A stretch of 64,000 bases of DNA from Nonomuraea sp. NBC_00507 (GTDB taxonomy: Bacteria; Actinomycetota; Actinomycetes; Streptosporangiales; Streptosporangiaceae): contig NZ_CP107853.1 of the NCBI RefSeq assembly GCF_036013525.1, positions 5,766,001 to 5,830,000 on the forward strand, written 5' to 3'. How positions within the stretch are numbered: the stretch's first letter is position 1; each line of letters begins with the position of its first letter. The translations under genes and the position numbers were made by a program. Shown in pieces: positions 44,179-53,235 of the stretch. The notes below the pieces were generated by a model. It made no database searches, was not told the DNA's origin, and was given only the letters and a program-made list of their open reading frames with translations.

Positions 44179-44843
44179 CAGTGATCCTCTTCCGGTGCCG
44201 CGGCGAGCACCTTGTTGATCCGGTCCATGTCGTTCTCGGCGGCGATGACGTGCAGCACGTCGCCATCCTGGACCACGGTGTCCTCCGTGATGGTCACGGC
44301 CTCGCCCATGCGGTTGACGAAGGCGGCGCGCGTGCGGACGCGGCTCTCCAGGTCGGCGATGCGGGTGCCGATCCAGGCGGGATGGGCGGCGACCTCCGCC
44401 AGCACCACGGTGCCGGTGGGGTCGCGCCAGAGCGGCTCGGCGCCCTCGGGGAGGATGCGGCGCAGGATCTGGTCGGCGGTCCAGCGCACGGTCGCCACCG
44501 TGGGGATGCCCAGCCGCTGGTAGACCTCGGCTCGCCGAGGGTCGTAGATGCGGGCCACCACGTTGTCGACGCCGAACGTCTCGCGGGCCACGCGCGCGGA
44601 GATGATGTTGGAGTTGTCGCCGCTGGAGACCGCCACGAACGCCGCCGCGGACTCGACGCCGGCCTCGGTGAGCACGTCGCGATCGAAGCCGACGCCCGTC
44701 ACCCGCCGCCCCCGGAACCCGGCGCGCAGCCGCCGGAACGCCTGGGGGTTGCGGTCGATGATGGCGACGGAATGACCGCTGTCTTCGAGGATGTGCGCGA
44801 GGGTCGAACCCACCCGGCCACATCCCATGATCACTATATGCAT
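44178..44843 (-). CDS. trkA: TrkA-type potassium-uptake regulator, first of pair
   Basis: A 221-aa protein with the same RCK_N (HIVIMGCGRVGSTLAHILEDSGHSVAIIDRN) plus TrkA_C layout. ATG 44843 gives the family start MHIVIMG; ATG 44855 would add four residues. Its TGA overlaps the next ATG. The divergent gap of about 100 bases to the APC permease must contain both promoters. Confidence 0.9.
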   Translation of the reverse strand: MHIVIMGCGRVGSTLAHILEDSGHSVAIIDRNPQAFRRLRAGFRGRRVTGVGFDRDVLTEAGVESAAAFVAVSSGDNSNIISARVARETFGVDNVVARIYDPRRAEVYQRLGIPTVATVRWTADQILRRILPEGAEPLWRDPTGTVVLAEVAAHPAWIGTRIADLESRVRTRAAFVNRMGEAVTITEDTVVQDGDVLHVIAAENDMDRINKVLAAAPEEDH

Positions 44844-44931
44844 ATCCCCCCGCATCTCGCGGTCGGCCGGTTGCTCGACACCAGTATGGCCCCAGTGGGG
44901 ACTCGCCTCGTTTAGCGCCTGCGTATGGGGC

Positions 44932-44937
44932 TAGCAT
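44932..44937 (+). promoter_or_regulatory. -10 element (TAGCAT) before the APC permease
   Basis: TAGCAT lies 8 nt before GTG 44946. The in-frame ATG at 44925 overlaps this element and has no ribosome-binding site, so GTG 44946 is the better start. Confidence 0.45.
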
Positions 44938-44945
44938 CTCGTTAC

Positions 44946-46985
44946 GTGGCGAAGGTAACGGATCTTGTCAAACGCGTGCTCGTGGGGCGTGCCCTACGCA
45001 GCGGGCAGCTCCATGAGCAACTCCTCCCCAAACGGATCGCGCTACCTGTTTTCGCGAGCGACCCGCTCTCCTCGGTGGCGTACGCGCCGCTGGAGATCCT
45101 GGTCGCTCTTTCCGTTGCGGGAGTCGCCGCCTATCACTTCGCCCCGTGGATCGCCGTCGCCATCGTGGTGCTGATGTTCACCGTCGTGGCGTCGTATCGG
45201 CAGACCGTGCACGCCTATCCGAGCGGCGGCGGCGACTACGAGGTCGCCATGACCAACCTCGGGCAGAACGCCGGCCTGACCGTGGCGAGCGCGCTGATGG
45301 TCGACTACGTCCTGACGGTCGCCGTGTCCGTCTCGTCGGGGGTCGACAACATCGGCGCGGCCATCCCGTTCGTGGCCGAGCACAAGGTCGGCGTGGCCGT
45401 CTCCATGGTGGTCCTGCTCACCGTCATGAACCTGCGGGGCATCCGCGAGTCGGGCGGGATCTTCGCCATTCCCACCTACGCCTTCGTCGTCGGCGTCCTC
45501 GGCATGATCGCGTGGGGGTTCTTCCGGCTGGGCGTGTTCGGCGACGACCTGACGGCGCCGAGCGCGGACTTCGAGCTCCACGCCGAGCAGGACGGCTCCG
45601 CGCTGGCCGGCCTGGCCCTGGCCTTCATGCTCCTGCGCGCCTTCTCCAACGGCTGCGCCGCGCTGACCGGCGTCGAGGCGATCAGCAACGGCGTCCCGGC
45701 CTTCCGCAAGCCCAAGAGCAAGAACGCCGCCACGACGCTGGCGCTGATGGGCGTGATCGCGGTGTCGATGTTCGTGGGCGTCATCGCGCTCGCGCTCATC
45801 TCCGGCGTCAAGGCGGCGGAGAACCCGCAGGAGCAGCTCATCATCGACGGGCAGCCGGCGCCTCCCGGCTACACCAATGAGGCGATCCTGCCGCAGGTGG
45901 CCGCGGCGGTGTTCGGGCACGACTCGACCGGCTTCGTCTTCATCAGCGCCATCACCGCGCTCATCCTGTTCCTCGCCGCGAACACCGCCTTCAACGGCTT
46001 CCCCGTGCTCGGCTCGATCCTGGCCCAGGACCGCTACCTGCCGCGCCAACTGCACACCAGGGGCGACCGGCTGGCGTTCTCCAACGGCATCGTCCTGCTC
46101 TCCGGGTTCGCCTGCCTGCTGATCTTCGTGTTCAACGCCAACCCCAGCGCGCTCGTGCACCTGTACATCGTCGGCGTGTTCGTGTCGTTCACACTGAGCC
46201 AGATCGGCATGGTGATCCACTGGACTCGGCTGCTGAAGACCGAGACCGACCGGCAGGCGCGGCGGCACATGATCCGCTCGCGGGCCATCAACGGCTTCGG
46301 CGCGGTGTTCACGGGGCTTGTGCTGGTCGTGGTCCTGGTGACCAAGTTCCTGCTGGGCGCGTGGATCGTGGTGCTGGCCATGCCGGTGCTGTTCGTGTTG
46401 ATGAAGGGCATCCGGGGGCACTATGACCACGTTGCGAGCGAGCTGGAGATCACCGAGGACTACGAGCCGACGATGCTGCCCGCGCGCAACCACGCCATCG
46501 TGCTCGTCTCCAAGATCCACAAGCCGACCCTGCGCGCGCTGGCGTACGCGCGTGCCACGAGGCCGTCCATGCTGGAGGCCGTCACCGTGGGCGTCGAGGG
46601 TGACGAGGCACGCAAGCTGCAGGACGAGTGGGAGCGGCGGGGCATCCCGGTGCCGCTCAAGATGCTCGACTCGCCGTACCGGGAGATCACGCAGCCCATC
46701 CTCGACTACGTCAAGCACCTGCGCAGGCGCTCGCCGCGCGACGTGGTGACCGTGTTCATCCCCGAGTACGTCGTCGGCCATTGGTGGGAGCACCTGCTGC
46801 ACAACCAGAGCGCGCTCCGGCTGAAGGCGCGGCTGCTGTTCAAGCCGGGGGTCATGGTCACGAGCGTGCCCTGGCAGCTGCACTCCTCGGACCGGCTCAA
46901 GGGCCGGCCGGAGCCGTTCGCACCGGGTGCGGTGCGCCGGCCGTGGCATCAGACGGTCAAGGAAGAGGAGCAGCTCAAGGGCTGA
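44946..46985 (+). CDS. APC-superfamily permease, probable K+ transporter (KimA-like)
   Basis: A 679-aa membrane protein. An N-terminal APC core of about 12 helices includes FASDPLSSVAYAPLEILVAL, YPSGGGDYEVAMTNLGQNAG and ALTGVEAISNGVPAFRKPKSKNA. A C-terminal cytoplasmic domain of about 170 residues follows (HAIVLVSKIHKPTLRALAYA onward). This matches the KimA/YdaO group of high-affinity potassium importers, and the divergent TrkA pair supports a potassium role. The start is uncertain between GTG 44946 and ATG 44925. The last 11 bases overlap the convergent hydrolase gene. Confidence 0.88.
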   Translation: MAKVTDLVKRVLVGRALRSGQLHEQLLPKRIALPVFASDPLSSVAYAPLEILVALSVAGVAAYHFAPWIAVAIVVLMFTVVASYRQTVHAYPSGGGDYEVAMTNLGQNAGLTVASALMVDYVLTVAVSVSSGVDNIGAAIPFVAEHKVGVAVSMVVLLTVMNLRGIRESGGIFAIPTYAFVVGVLGMIAWGFFRLGVFGDDLTAPSADFELHAEQDGSALAGLALAFMLLRAFSNGCAALTGVEAISNGVPAFRKPKSKNAATTLALMGVIAVSMFVGVIALALISGVKAAENPQEQLIIDGQPAPPGYTNEAILPQVAAAVFGHDSTGFVFISAITALILFLAANTAFNGFPVLGSILAQDRYLPRQLHTRGDRLAFSNGIVLLSGFACLLIFVFNANPSALVHLYIVGVFVSFTLSQIGMVIHWTRLLKTETDRQARRHMIRSRAINGFGAVFTGLVLVVVLVTKFLLGAWIVVLAMPVLFVLMKGIRGHYDHVASELEITEDYEPTMLPARNHAIVLVSKIHKPTLRALAYARATRPSMLEAVTVGVEGDEARKLQDEWERRGIPVPLKMLDSPYREITQPILDYVKHLRRRSPRDVVTVFIPEYVVGHWWEHLLHNQSALRLKARLLFKPGVMVTSVPWQLHSSDRLKGRPEPFAPGAVRRPWHQTVKEEEQLKG

Positions 46986-48615
46986 TCAGCGTGCGCAGCC
47001 GGTCGGTGTCGGACGCGTTCCAGCCCGGCGGCGCGGCGACCGCGGCCCAGCCGTCGACGATGTTGGGGCCGTAGCGGTGCCCGTGGCCCGGCGGCACGGA
47101 CAGCCCGGCCGTCAGATCCACCAGCACCTGCCAGAAGGTCACGAGCGGGAACCAGTTCATCTCCGGATTCATCCCGGGACCTCGCGCGCCCTCCAGCCAG
47201 GCCGGCCGGCGGTAGATCAGCTCGGGAGACCACCACACGACCGGGTCGGAGGCGTTCTGCAGGTAGACCACGCGCGGGCGGACCCATGGCCCCGGCGGCC
47301 GGTCCAGGTCGTCGGGGTGCTGGGCGAACCTGACCGTCTTGCCCCCTTGGTAGACCGGCCGCCACACGGGGCTGCCGGGTTCGCGGCCGTTCGTGACGCT
47401 GCGCCAGATGTGATTGGCGTTCGGCGGGCCGACGAACACCGCGCCGTCCGCCTTGGCCGCCAGGTCCTCCAGGTCGCGGAAGGCCCCCTCCAGCTGGTAA
47501 GACCCCAGGCTCTCGCCCGACAGCACCAGCTTCGGCCGCTCGCCGGGCGGCAGCCTGGCCCACCTGGCGCGTACCGCCTCGAACAACGCCCGCCCCGCGG
47601 CCGCCGCCTTGTCCCGGTCGAGCAGGAACGACGCCCAGCTCGGCAGATACGAGTACTGCAGGGCGACCATGGCGGAGCGGCCGTTGTACATGTACTCCAG
47701 CGCATCGGCGATGTGCGGGTCGACCCAGCCGGTGCCCGTCGTGCCGAGCACGGCGAGCACAGGGCGGCTGAACGCGCCGGCGCGTTCGAGCTCGCGAACC
47801 GCCAGCGCCGCCTGGGCCTGAGGCGAGCGCGTGGAGTCGAGTCCGACGTAGACCCTGATCGGGTCGGCGGCAGGGCGGCCGGAGAAGGCGGCGAGCCTGG
47901 CGCGGGTGGTGGCGGTGCCGGTGAAGCGGCGGCCTTCCTTGCCGAGCGACTCCCAGGTCACCAGCGAACCCGGGCCGCCGGACACCAGGGTGGAGGTGGG
48001 CCTGTGCACCCCCGGGTGGGTGCCGGCGTTGGTGACCGAGGAGACTTCGCTCACCCGGGCGGAGAAGGCGGAGAAGACCACATCGTTGGCCAAGACGACG
48101 ACCACGAGCCCGATGACGAGCACGCCGAGGACATGACCGACATAGATCGGGACGAACCGCTCGAGCCAGGCGATCAGCTTCCGGCAACCCAAGCGGACAA
48201 GCCGCGAAATAGCGAGAAATAGTGCGAAGAGGGCGACGGCTATCGCGACGATCACCGGAGGAAACCACGTGATCCTCGTGTCCATGCCCATGAGCGCCCG
48301 CAGGTCGCGTTGCCAGTCCACGCTGTACCAGAGCGCGACCGCCGCCAGTGCCCCGCCCACGCCGATCAGGAGCTGCCAGGCGACCCAGCGGCCCCGCTCC
48401 GGCAGCCGGTAGGAGATCACCGCCCGGCCCAGCGCGCCGAGCGTGGCTCCCACGGCATATCCCAGAATGCCGGTGACCGCGCACATCACCCCCTGGTACA
48501 ACCACGTGCGGGGCAGCATCGACGGCGTCAGCGACGCGCAGGCGAACAGGACGGCCAGCAGCGTCCCCCCGAAGCCGGGCCGCCGCCGCACCACCCTCGC
48601 CGTTCCCACGACCAC
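46975..48615 (-). CDS. Membrane alpha/beta-hydrolase family protein (DUF2319-type)
   Basis: A 546-aa protein. The N-terminal half has about six helices (about 15-175: GGTLLAVLFACASLTPSMLPRTWLYQGVMCAVTGILGYAVGATLG, split here only for description). The C-terminal half (about 235-546) is an alpha/beta hydrolase with nucleophile Ser in LSGESLGSY (GxSxG) and ASDPVVWWSPELIYRRPAWL. The product is known as a conserved actinobacterial membrane hydrolase without a defined substrate. GTG 48615 starts MVVGTARVV. It lies between the APC permease and the methyltransferase, which are adjacent in mycobacteria (from memory), so it may be an insertion there. Confidence 0.87.
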   Translation of the reverse strand: MVVGTARVVRRRPGFGGTLLAVLFACASLTPSMLPRTWLYQGVMCAVTGILGYAVGATLGALGRAVISYRLPERGRWVAWQLLIGVGGALAAVALWYSVDWQRDLRALMGMDTRITWFPPVIVAIAVALFALFLAISRLVRLGCRKLIAWLERFVPIYVGHVLGVLVIGLVVVVLANDVVFSAFSARVSEVSSVTNAGTHPGVHRPTSTLVSGGPGSLVTWESLGKEGRRFTGTATTRARLAAFSGRPAADPIRVYVGLDSTRSPQAQAALAVRELERAGAFSRPVLAVLGTTGTGWVDPHIADALEYMYNGRSAMVALQYSYLPSWASFLLDRDKAAAAGRALFEAVRARWARLPPGERPKLVLSGESLGSYQLEGAFRDLEDLAAKADGAVFVGPPNANHIWRSVTNGREPGSPVWRPVYQGGKTVRFAQHPDDLDRPPGPWVRPRVVYLQNASDPVVWWSPELIYRRPAWLEGARGPGMNPEMNWFPLVTFWQVLVDLTAGLSVPPGHGHRYGPNIVDGWAAVAAPPGWNASDTDRLRTLISP

Positions 48616-48651
48616 CTACAGTAATGGATCAATCTGGCCAGGTAGGGGGCA

Positions 48652-48657
48652 TAGGGT
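48652..48657 (+). promoter_or_regulatory. -10 element (TAGGGT), leaderless promoter of the methyltransferase
   Basis: TAGGGT lies 6 nt before GTG 48664, without a ribosome-binding site. Confidence 0.5.
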
Positions 48658-48663
48658 GGCGGT

Positions 48664-49914
48664 GTGGAACAGGTATCTCTCGAGTTGACGGTGGGTCCGG
48701 TCGCGCATGGTGGCTGGTGTGTGGCACGCCACGAAGGACGCGTGGTGTTCGTCCGGCACGCGCTGCCCGGCGAACGGGTCATCGCCGACGTCACCGAGGA
48801 GACCACCCGGTTCCTGCGTGCCGACGCCGTGGAGATCCTCGAGCCGTCGCCAGACCGCGTGGTCCCGCCCTGCCCCTACGCGGGCCCGGGCCGCTGCGGC
48901 GGCTGCGACTGGCAGCACGCCACGCCGCAGGCACAGCGGCGACTCAAGGCCCAGGTCGTGGCCGAGCAGCTGCACCGGCTGGCGGGGATCGAGCGTGAGG
49001 TCGTGGTCGAAGAGGTGCCGGGGGCCAAGGACGGGCTCGGCTGGCGTACGCGCGTGCAGTTCGCCGCCCTGCCGACCGGCGAGCTGGGCTTCCGGCGGCA
49101 CCGTTCGCACGAGATCGAGGTAGTGGACGCCTGCCTGATCGCCCACCCCGAGGTGGAGGCGGTCGGGGCGGAGGCGCATGACTGGCCCGGCGCCTCCGGG
49201 GTCGAGGTCATCGCCTCCTCCAGCGGCGACCGGGCCGTCGTGGTCTCACCCCGGCCGCGCCGCAGCGTCACCGTCCCCGAGCTCGACGCGCCCGCCTCGA
49301 TCCTGCTCGACCAGGGCAAGGGCCACACGGTGCCGCGGCGCGGGTCGGGAGTGCTGCACGAGCAGGTGGCCGATCGCGAGTTCCGGGTGGCGGGCAGCGG
49401 TTTCTGGCAGGTCCACCCGGGGGCCGCGGAGACGCTGCTGGACGCTGTGCTGGCGTACGCGGCGCCGGAGCCGGGGGAGTGGGCGCTCGACCTCTACTGC
49501 GGCGTCGGCCTGTTCGCGGCCGGGCTCGCCGAGGCCGTCGGGCCCGAGGGAGCGGTGTTCGGCCTGGAGTCCGAGGCCTCGGCCGTCCGCGACGCCCGCG
49601 CCAACCTGCGCGACCTGCCGCAGGCGCGGGTGGAGCGGGGGCGGGTGGAGGAGGCGCTCGACCGGTTCCAGATCGAGCGCGCCGACCTCGTGGTGGTGGA
49701 CCCGCCGCGGTCCGGGCTCGGGCGCGAGGTGGTCGAGCGGATCACGGGGCTGGAGGCGTTGCGGATCGTGTACGTGTCGTGCGATCCCGCCACGTTCGCC
49801 CGGGATCTGAAATGGCTGGCCGAACGCGGATATATGCTCGAGGACCTGCGTGCTTTCGACGCCTTCCCCATGACTCATCACGTGGAATGTGTGGGGCTGC
49901 TCGTCAGGAAATAA
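48664..49914 (+). CDS. TrmA/RumA-family RNA m5U methyltransferase
   Basis: A 416-aa SAM-dependent RNA methyltransferase. An N-terminal TRAM domain (about 1-58) is followed by an iron-sulfur Cys cluster (C70, C78, C81 in CPYAGPGRCGGCDWQ). The methyltransferase core has ALDLYCGVGLFAAGLA (SAM site), DLVVVDPPRSGLG, catalytic Cys373 in YVSCDPATFARD and the general-base Glu in HHVECVGLL. Homologues make m5U in tRNA or rRNA; which position is not readable. The gene closes the conserved dut-to-methyltransferase series. Confidence 0.93.
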   Translation: MEQVSLELTVGPVAHGGWCVARHEGRVVFVRHALPGERVIADVTEETTRFLRADAVEILEPSPDRVVPPCPYAGPGRCGGCDWQHATPQAQRRLKAQVVAEQLHRLAGIEREVVVEEVPGAKDGLGWRTRVQFAALPTGELGFRRHRSHEIEVVDACLIAHPEVEAVGAEAHDWPGASGVEVIASSSGDRAVVVSPRPRRSVTVPELDAPASILLDQGKGHTVPRRGSGVLHEQVADREFRVAGSGFWQVHPGAAETLLDAVLAYAAPEPGEWALDLYCGVGLFAAGLAEAVGPEGAVFGLESEASAVRDARANLRDLPQARVERGRVEEALDRFQIERADLVVVDPPRSGLGREVVERITGLEALRIVYVSCDPATFARDLKWLAERGYMLEDLRAFDAFPMTHHVECVGLLVRK

Positions 49915-50006
49915 CCCTGCGAACAGCGCCATTTCCATGCCAACCGTGAGCTGTCATCCGTCGTCCTTACATGCGTCACATTGCCCACATGTAGAGGACC
50001 TCGACG

Positions 50007-50283
50007 GTGAGAATCGTCTTATCGGCCGCGCTCGTCGCGGCGGCGACGCTCGGCACGGCACTCCAACAGCTCGCTGAACGCCGAGTACATCACCGTCCTC
50101 AACACGACGACGCGCACGGTCGATCTCGAAGGCTGGACGATCCGCGACAAGACCGGCTACACCTACGAGTTCGGCCCGGACGTCGTGCTCGGCGCCAAGA
50201 AGCGGATCACCCTGCGTTCCGGGCAGGGTGAGGAACCTACAGCGCCTCGCGGTACCGGGGGTCCTCGGCCTACGTGACCTGCT
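50007..50283 (+). pseudogene. Decayed lamin-tail-domain exported protein
   Basis: GTG 50007 starts a signal peptide (IVLSAALVAAATLGTAL). The domain continues in a second frame (SLNAEYITVLNTTTRTVDLEGWTIRDKTGYTYEFGP then LGAKKRITLRSG), clearly an LTD fold, then shifts to a third frame (YSASRYRGSSAYV) before a stop at 50281-50283. The last LTD strands (VWNNTGDTATL in intact proteins) are missing. Two frameshifts plus truncation indicate decay. Confidence 0.75.
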
Positions 50284-50345
50284 GACTCGTGCTCGCGGCC
50301 GCCGACGGGGTGGCCGGGGGCACGACGCCGATGTGAATCCTGGGC

Positions 50346-50945
50346 TCAGAGCCAGCCCATGCGCTGGGCGGTGCGGATCGCCTCCAGGCGGTTTTGAGCG
50401 TGGAGCTTGGTCATGGCGCTCGACAGGTAGTTGCGCACGGTGCCCTCGGTCAGATGCAGCTCGCCGGCGATCCGCGAGATCGTCGCCCCGTCGCCGGCCA
50501 GCCGCAGCGCGTCGCGTTCGCGCTCGGTCAGCGGGCTGTCCCCCGCCGCCATCGCCGCCGCGGCCAGCTCCGCGTCCAGGTAGCGGCCGCCGCTCTGGAC
50601 CTTACGGATCGCCATAGCCAGCTCCTCGGCCGAGGCGTCCTTGCCGAGGAACCCGCTCACGCCCGCCGCCATGGCCCTGCGCAGGTAGCCCGGCCGGCCC
50701 AGGCTGGTCAGGATGACGATCTTGCACTGGGCACTGATGCGCTCGGCCGCGCTCAGGCCGTCCATGCCCGGCATCTCGATGTCGAGCACCGCCACGTCGG
50801 GCCGATGCTCTCTCACCGCGGCGAGGACCTCGTCGCCCCGGCCGACCTGGGCCACGACCTGGATGCCGTCCTCGAGGTCCAGCAGGGCCGCGATGGCGCC
50901 GCGGATGAGGTGCTCGTCGTCGGCGAGCAGCACGCGGATGGTCAT
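50346..50945 (-). CDS. NarL/LuxR-type response regulator (DesR-like)
   Basis: A 199-aa response regulator. The receiver (1-120) has D9-D10, phospho-acceptor D55 in VLDIEMPGMDG and K near LGKDAS. The LuxR-type HTH (about 137-195) contains LTERERDALRLAGDGATISRIAGELHLTEGTVRNYLSSAMTKL. It is the last gene of a three-gene operon after two sensor kinases. GGGAGC precedes the ATG. The nearest studied relative is Bacillus DesR; target genes are unknown. Confidence 0.92.
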   Translation of the reverse strand: MTIRVLLADDEHLIRGAIAALLDLEDGIQVVAQVGRGDEVLAAVREHRPDVAVLDIEMPGMDGLSAAERISAQCKIVILTSLGRPGYLRRAMAAGVSGFLGKDASAEELAMAIRKVQSGGRYLDAELAAAAMAAGDSPLTERERDALRLAGDGATISRIAGELHLTEGTVRNYLSSAMTKLHAQNRLEAIRTAQRMGWL

Positions 50946-50961
50946 GAAAGCTCCCGGAGAA

Positions 50962-52074
50962 TCATGCGGGCACCCCTGCCCGCAGCAGGTAGCGGCCCTC
51001 GGGCGCCGGCTCCGCCTTCAGGGTGCCGCCAGCCGCGCGCACGCGATCGGCCAGGCCCGCCAGCCCGTTGGGCGCATGCTCGCCCACCGGGCCGTTCACC
51101 CCGTCGTTGGTCATTTCCAGCACGCCGTCCTCGATGGTGATCGTGCAGCGTTCGGCCCGGCTGTGCTTGAGCACGTTCGTCGCGCCCTCGCGGACGACCG
51201 TGGCCAGCAGTGTGCGGGCCTCGGGCGTCAGTGAGTCCGTCTCGGCGCGTACGGTGCACCGCACGTCCGCCGCCTCCAGCACCGCCCGCACGCTGGCGAG
51301 CACCTCGTCCAGGTCGACGGCCCGGTAGTTCTGCACGACGGTGCGCACTTCGCGTAACGACTGCCTGGCCAGGTCGCGTACCTCGAACATCTCCGCCGCC
51401 GCCGCGCCAGGATCGCTACGCAGCGTCTGCTCGGCGTGGGCGGCCCGGGCCGCGACGTCGGTGAGGCTCTGCCCGAGCAGGTCGTTGAGATCGCGGGCGA
51501 AGCGCAGCCGCTCTTCGGAGACCGCCAGCCTGGACAGTGCCTCCTGCCCCTCGTGCGCTTCCTTGGCCAGCTGCCAGAGCCGCAGGTTGGCCCACACCGC
51601 GCCGACGCAGATCACGGTGAACACCGTCTGCATCAGCAGCAGGGGGAGGACGGGGCCTTCGACCAGGGCGATGTAGACGTTGATGACCACGATCGAGGCG
51701 ACGGAAAGGGCGATGACGGTGCGCTTGCGCACGAACGCCGCCATCAACGCGAGCCAGGCCGGGATGATCCAGATCAGCGGGAAGACCGAAAGGAGCACGA
51801 CGATGGCCCCGGTGACCGCCAGGATCGCGGTCGGCCGCTTTCCGCCCCGGACGGCGATCGTGAACGGGCGCGTGCTCAGCACGTTGAAGACCAGCAGCAG
51901 GAGGACCGCGCCCACGCCCAGCGGCCACGGCAGGATCCCCGCCTGCCAGCGGATGAACAACTCCGCGTAGCCGAACAGCGGCAACAGGAGGATGACGTTG
52001 GTGGAGCCGATGCACAACCAGCGGACCTTGTCCAGCTTGGAGGCCCTCCGGACCTTGGCGACCATCCCGCGCAT
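50962..52074 (-). CDS. DesK-type sensor histidine kinase lacking the phospho-acceptor His
   Basis: A 370-aa membrane protein with five or six helices in the first 160 residues, then a DHp helix and an ATPase domain. The H box, normally RDLHDLLGHSL, reads RDLNDLLGQSL: the phospho-accepting His is Asn197 and the later His is Gln. The ATPase domain is intact (EGATNVLKHSRAERCTI, TNDGVNG, NGLAGLADRVRAAGG). It can probably bind ATP but not carry phosphate. ATG 52074 shares one base with the stop of the intact kinase upstream, so both are made together. A heterodimer or pseudokinase regulator is inferred. Confidence 0.88.
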   Translation of the reverse strand: MRGMVAKVRRASKLDKVRWLCIGSTNVILLLPLFGYAELFIRWQAGILPWPLGVGAVLLLLVFNVLSTRPFTIAVRGGKRPTAILAVTGAIVVLLSVFPLIWIIPAWLALMAAFVRKRTVIALSVASIVVINVYIALVEGPVLPLLLMQTVFTVICVGAVWANLRLWQLAKEAHEGQEALSRLAVSEERLRFARDLNDLLGQSLTDVAARAAHAEQTLRSDPGAAAAEMFEVRDLARQSLREVRTVVQNYRAVDLDEVLASVRAVLEAADVRCTVRAETDSLTPEARTLLATVVREGATNVLKHSRAERCTITIEDGVLEMTNDGVNGPVGEHAPNGLAGLADRVRAAGGTLKAEPAPEGRYLLRAGVPA

Positions 52075-53189
52075 CAGGCCGGCACCGCCGCGCGCAGCAG
52101 GAACTCGCCCGCCGGGGTGGGCGCGGCGGAGAAGGACCCACCGGCCGTGGCCAGCCGCTCCGACAGGCCGCGCAGGCCGTTGCCGGGCGGCGCGGGCTCC
52201 CCGTGCACGCCGTCGTTGAGCATCTCGAGCACGCCTTCGTGGATGGTGATCGCGCAGCGGGTGGCCCTGCTGTGCTTGAGCACGTTGGTGCCGCCCTCGC
52301 GGACCGCCCACGCCAGCAGCGCCCTGGCGGCCGGCGACAGGCCGTCCGCCCTGGCCACGATGTCACAGCGGGCGCCGGCCGCCTCCAGCGCCGCGCGTAC
52401 GCCGTCGAGCTCCTCGTCCAGGTCGAGCGCCTGGTAACCGTGCACCGCCTGCTGCACCTCGGCCAGCGACTCCGCGGCCAGCGCACGGACCTCGGCCATC
52501 TCGGCCGCCGCCCGCCCGGTGTCCTTGCTCGCCAGCTTGGCGGCCAGCTCGCTCTTCAGCGTGATGACAGAGAGGCTGTGCCCGAGCAGGTCATGCAGGT
52601 CGCGCGCGAAGCGCAGCCGCTCCTCGGCCACCGCCAGCCGCGCCTTGGCCTCCCTGCTGTTGTAGGCGTCTCTGATCACCCACCAGAGCCAGCGCCATAG
52701 CAGCATGGCCACGACCATCGAGACGGAGGAGACCGCGCTGCCGAGCAGCACGCCCTGCCATGCCTGCTCGGTCATCAGGACCGTGTATCCGGTGACGGCG
52801 GTCACGACGGCCACTGTGAGACCGGCCGTCGCCCACGGCCGGAGGTAGAGCGCGGCCGCCGCCAGCCACAGCCCTTCGGTCTGCATCCACACGCTCGCGG
52901 CGTCCGCGTCCAGCGGCAGGAGCGCCAGAGCGGCCACCGCGAACACCGCCGCGAGCAGCAGCTTCACCGTGGGACGCGGCCGGGTGTCGAAGGCGTCCCT
53001 GAGGAGGAAAGGGAAGAGCCCGTAGAAGCCGATGGCGCACACGATGGAGACGGCCGCGGCTAAGGGAGAGAGCGTGCCCTCCGCCGCCGCCGCGAGGGTG
53101 AACACGATGGAGAGGATGGCGACGAACACCACCAGCCCGTCCATCCAGTAGATCAGGATCTTCCGCGCCGTGTCCGGCCGGGCCGCCAT
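52074..53189 (-). CDS. DesK-type sensor histidine kinase, intact
   Basis: A 371-aa sensor kinase with about six N-terminal membrane helices (to about 165), DHp with His199 in FARDLHDLLGHSLSVITLKSELA, and a C-terminal ATPase domain (WAVREGGTNVLKHSRATRCAITI, LNDGVHG, NGLRGLSERLATAGG). It is the first gene of the operon and the paralogue of the next sensor (similar length and shared C-terminal sequence), so the pair arose by duplication. The signal is not readable; DesK senses membrane fluidity. Confidence 0.9.
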   Translation of the reverse strand: MAARPDTARKILIYWMDGLVVFVAILSIVFTLAAAAEGTLSPLAAAVSIVCAIGFYGLFPFLLRDAFDTRPRPTVKLLLAAVFAVAALALLPLDADAASVWMQTEGLWLAAAALYLRPWATAGLTVAVVTAVTGYTVLMTEQAWQGVLLGSAVSSVSMVVAMLLWRWLWWVIRDAYNSREAKARLAVAEERLRFARDLHDLLGHSLSVITLKSELAAKLASKDTGRAAAEMAEVRALAAESLAEVQQAVHGYQALDLDEELDGVRAALEAAGARCDIVARADGLSPAARALLAWAVREGGTNVLKHSRATRCAITIHEGVLEMLNDGVHGEPAPPGNGLRGLSERLATAGGSFSAAPTPAGEFLLRAAVPA

Positions 53190-53235
53190 CGCCCCTCCCC
53201 ACTGACAGAAGCTTCCTGGTCCCCAAATCCTATAG

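Noticed and set aside
42608..44266. A leftward open frame continuing through the trkA flank and island edge
   Set aside because: It crosses the repeat, the chimeric fragment and part of the hydrolase gene. Only the trkA part is coding, and it is in a different register.
45042..46949. A leftward open frame of 635 codons opposite the APC permease
   Set aside because: His/Gln/Arg/Asp-rich shadow of a membrane-protein gene with no start signal.
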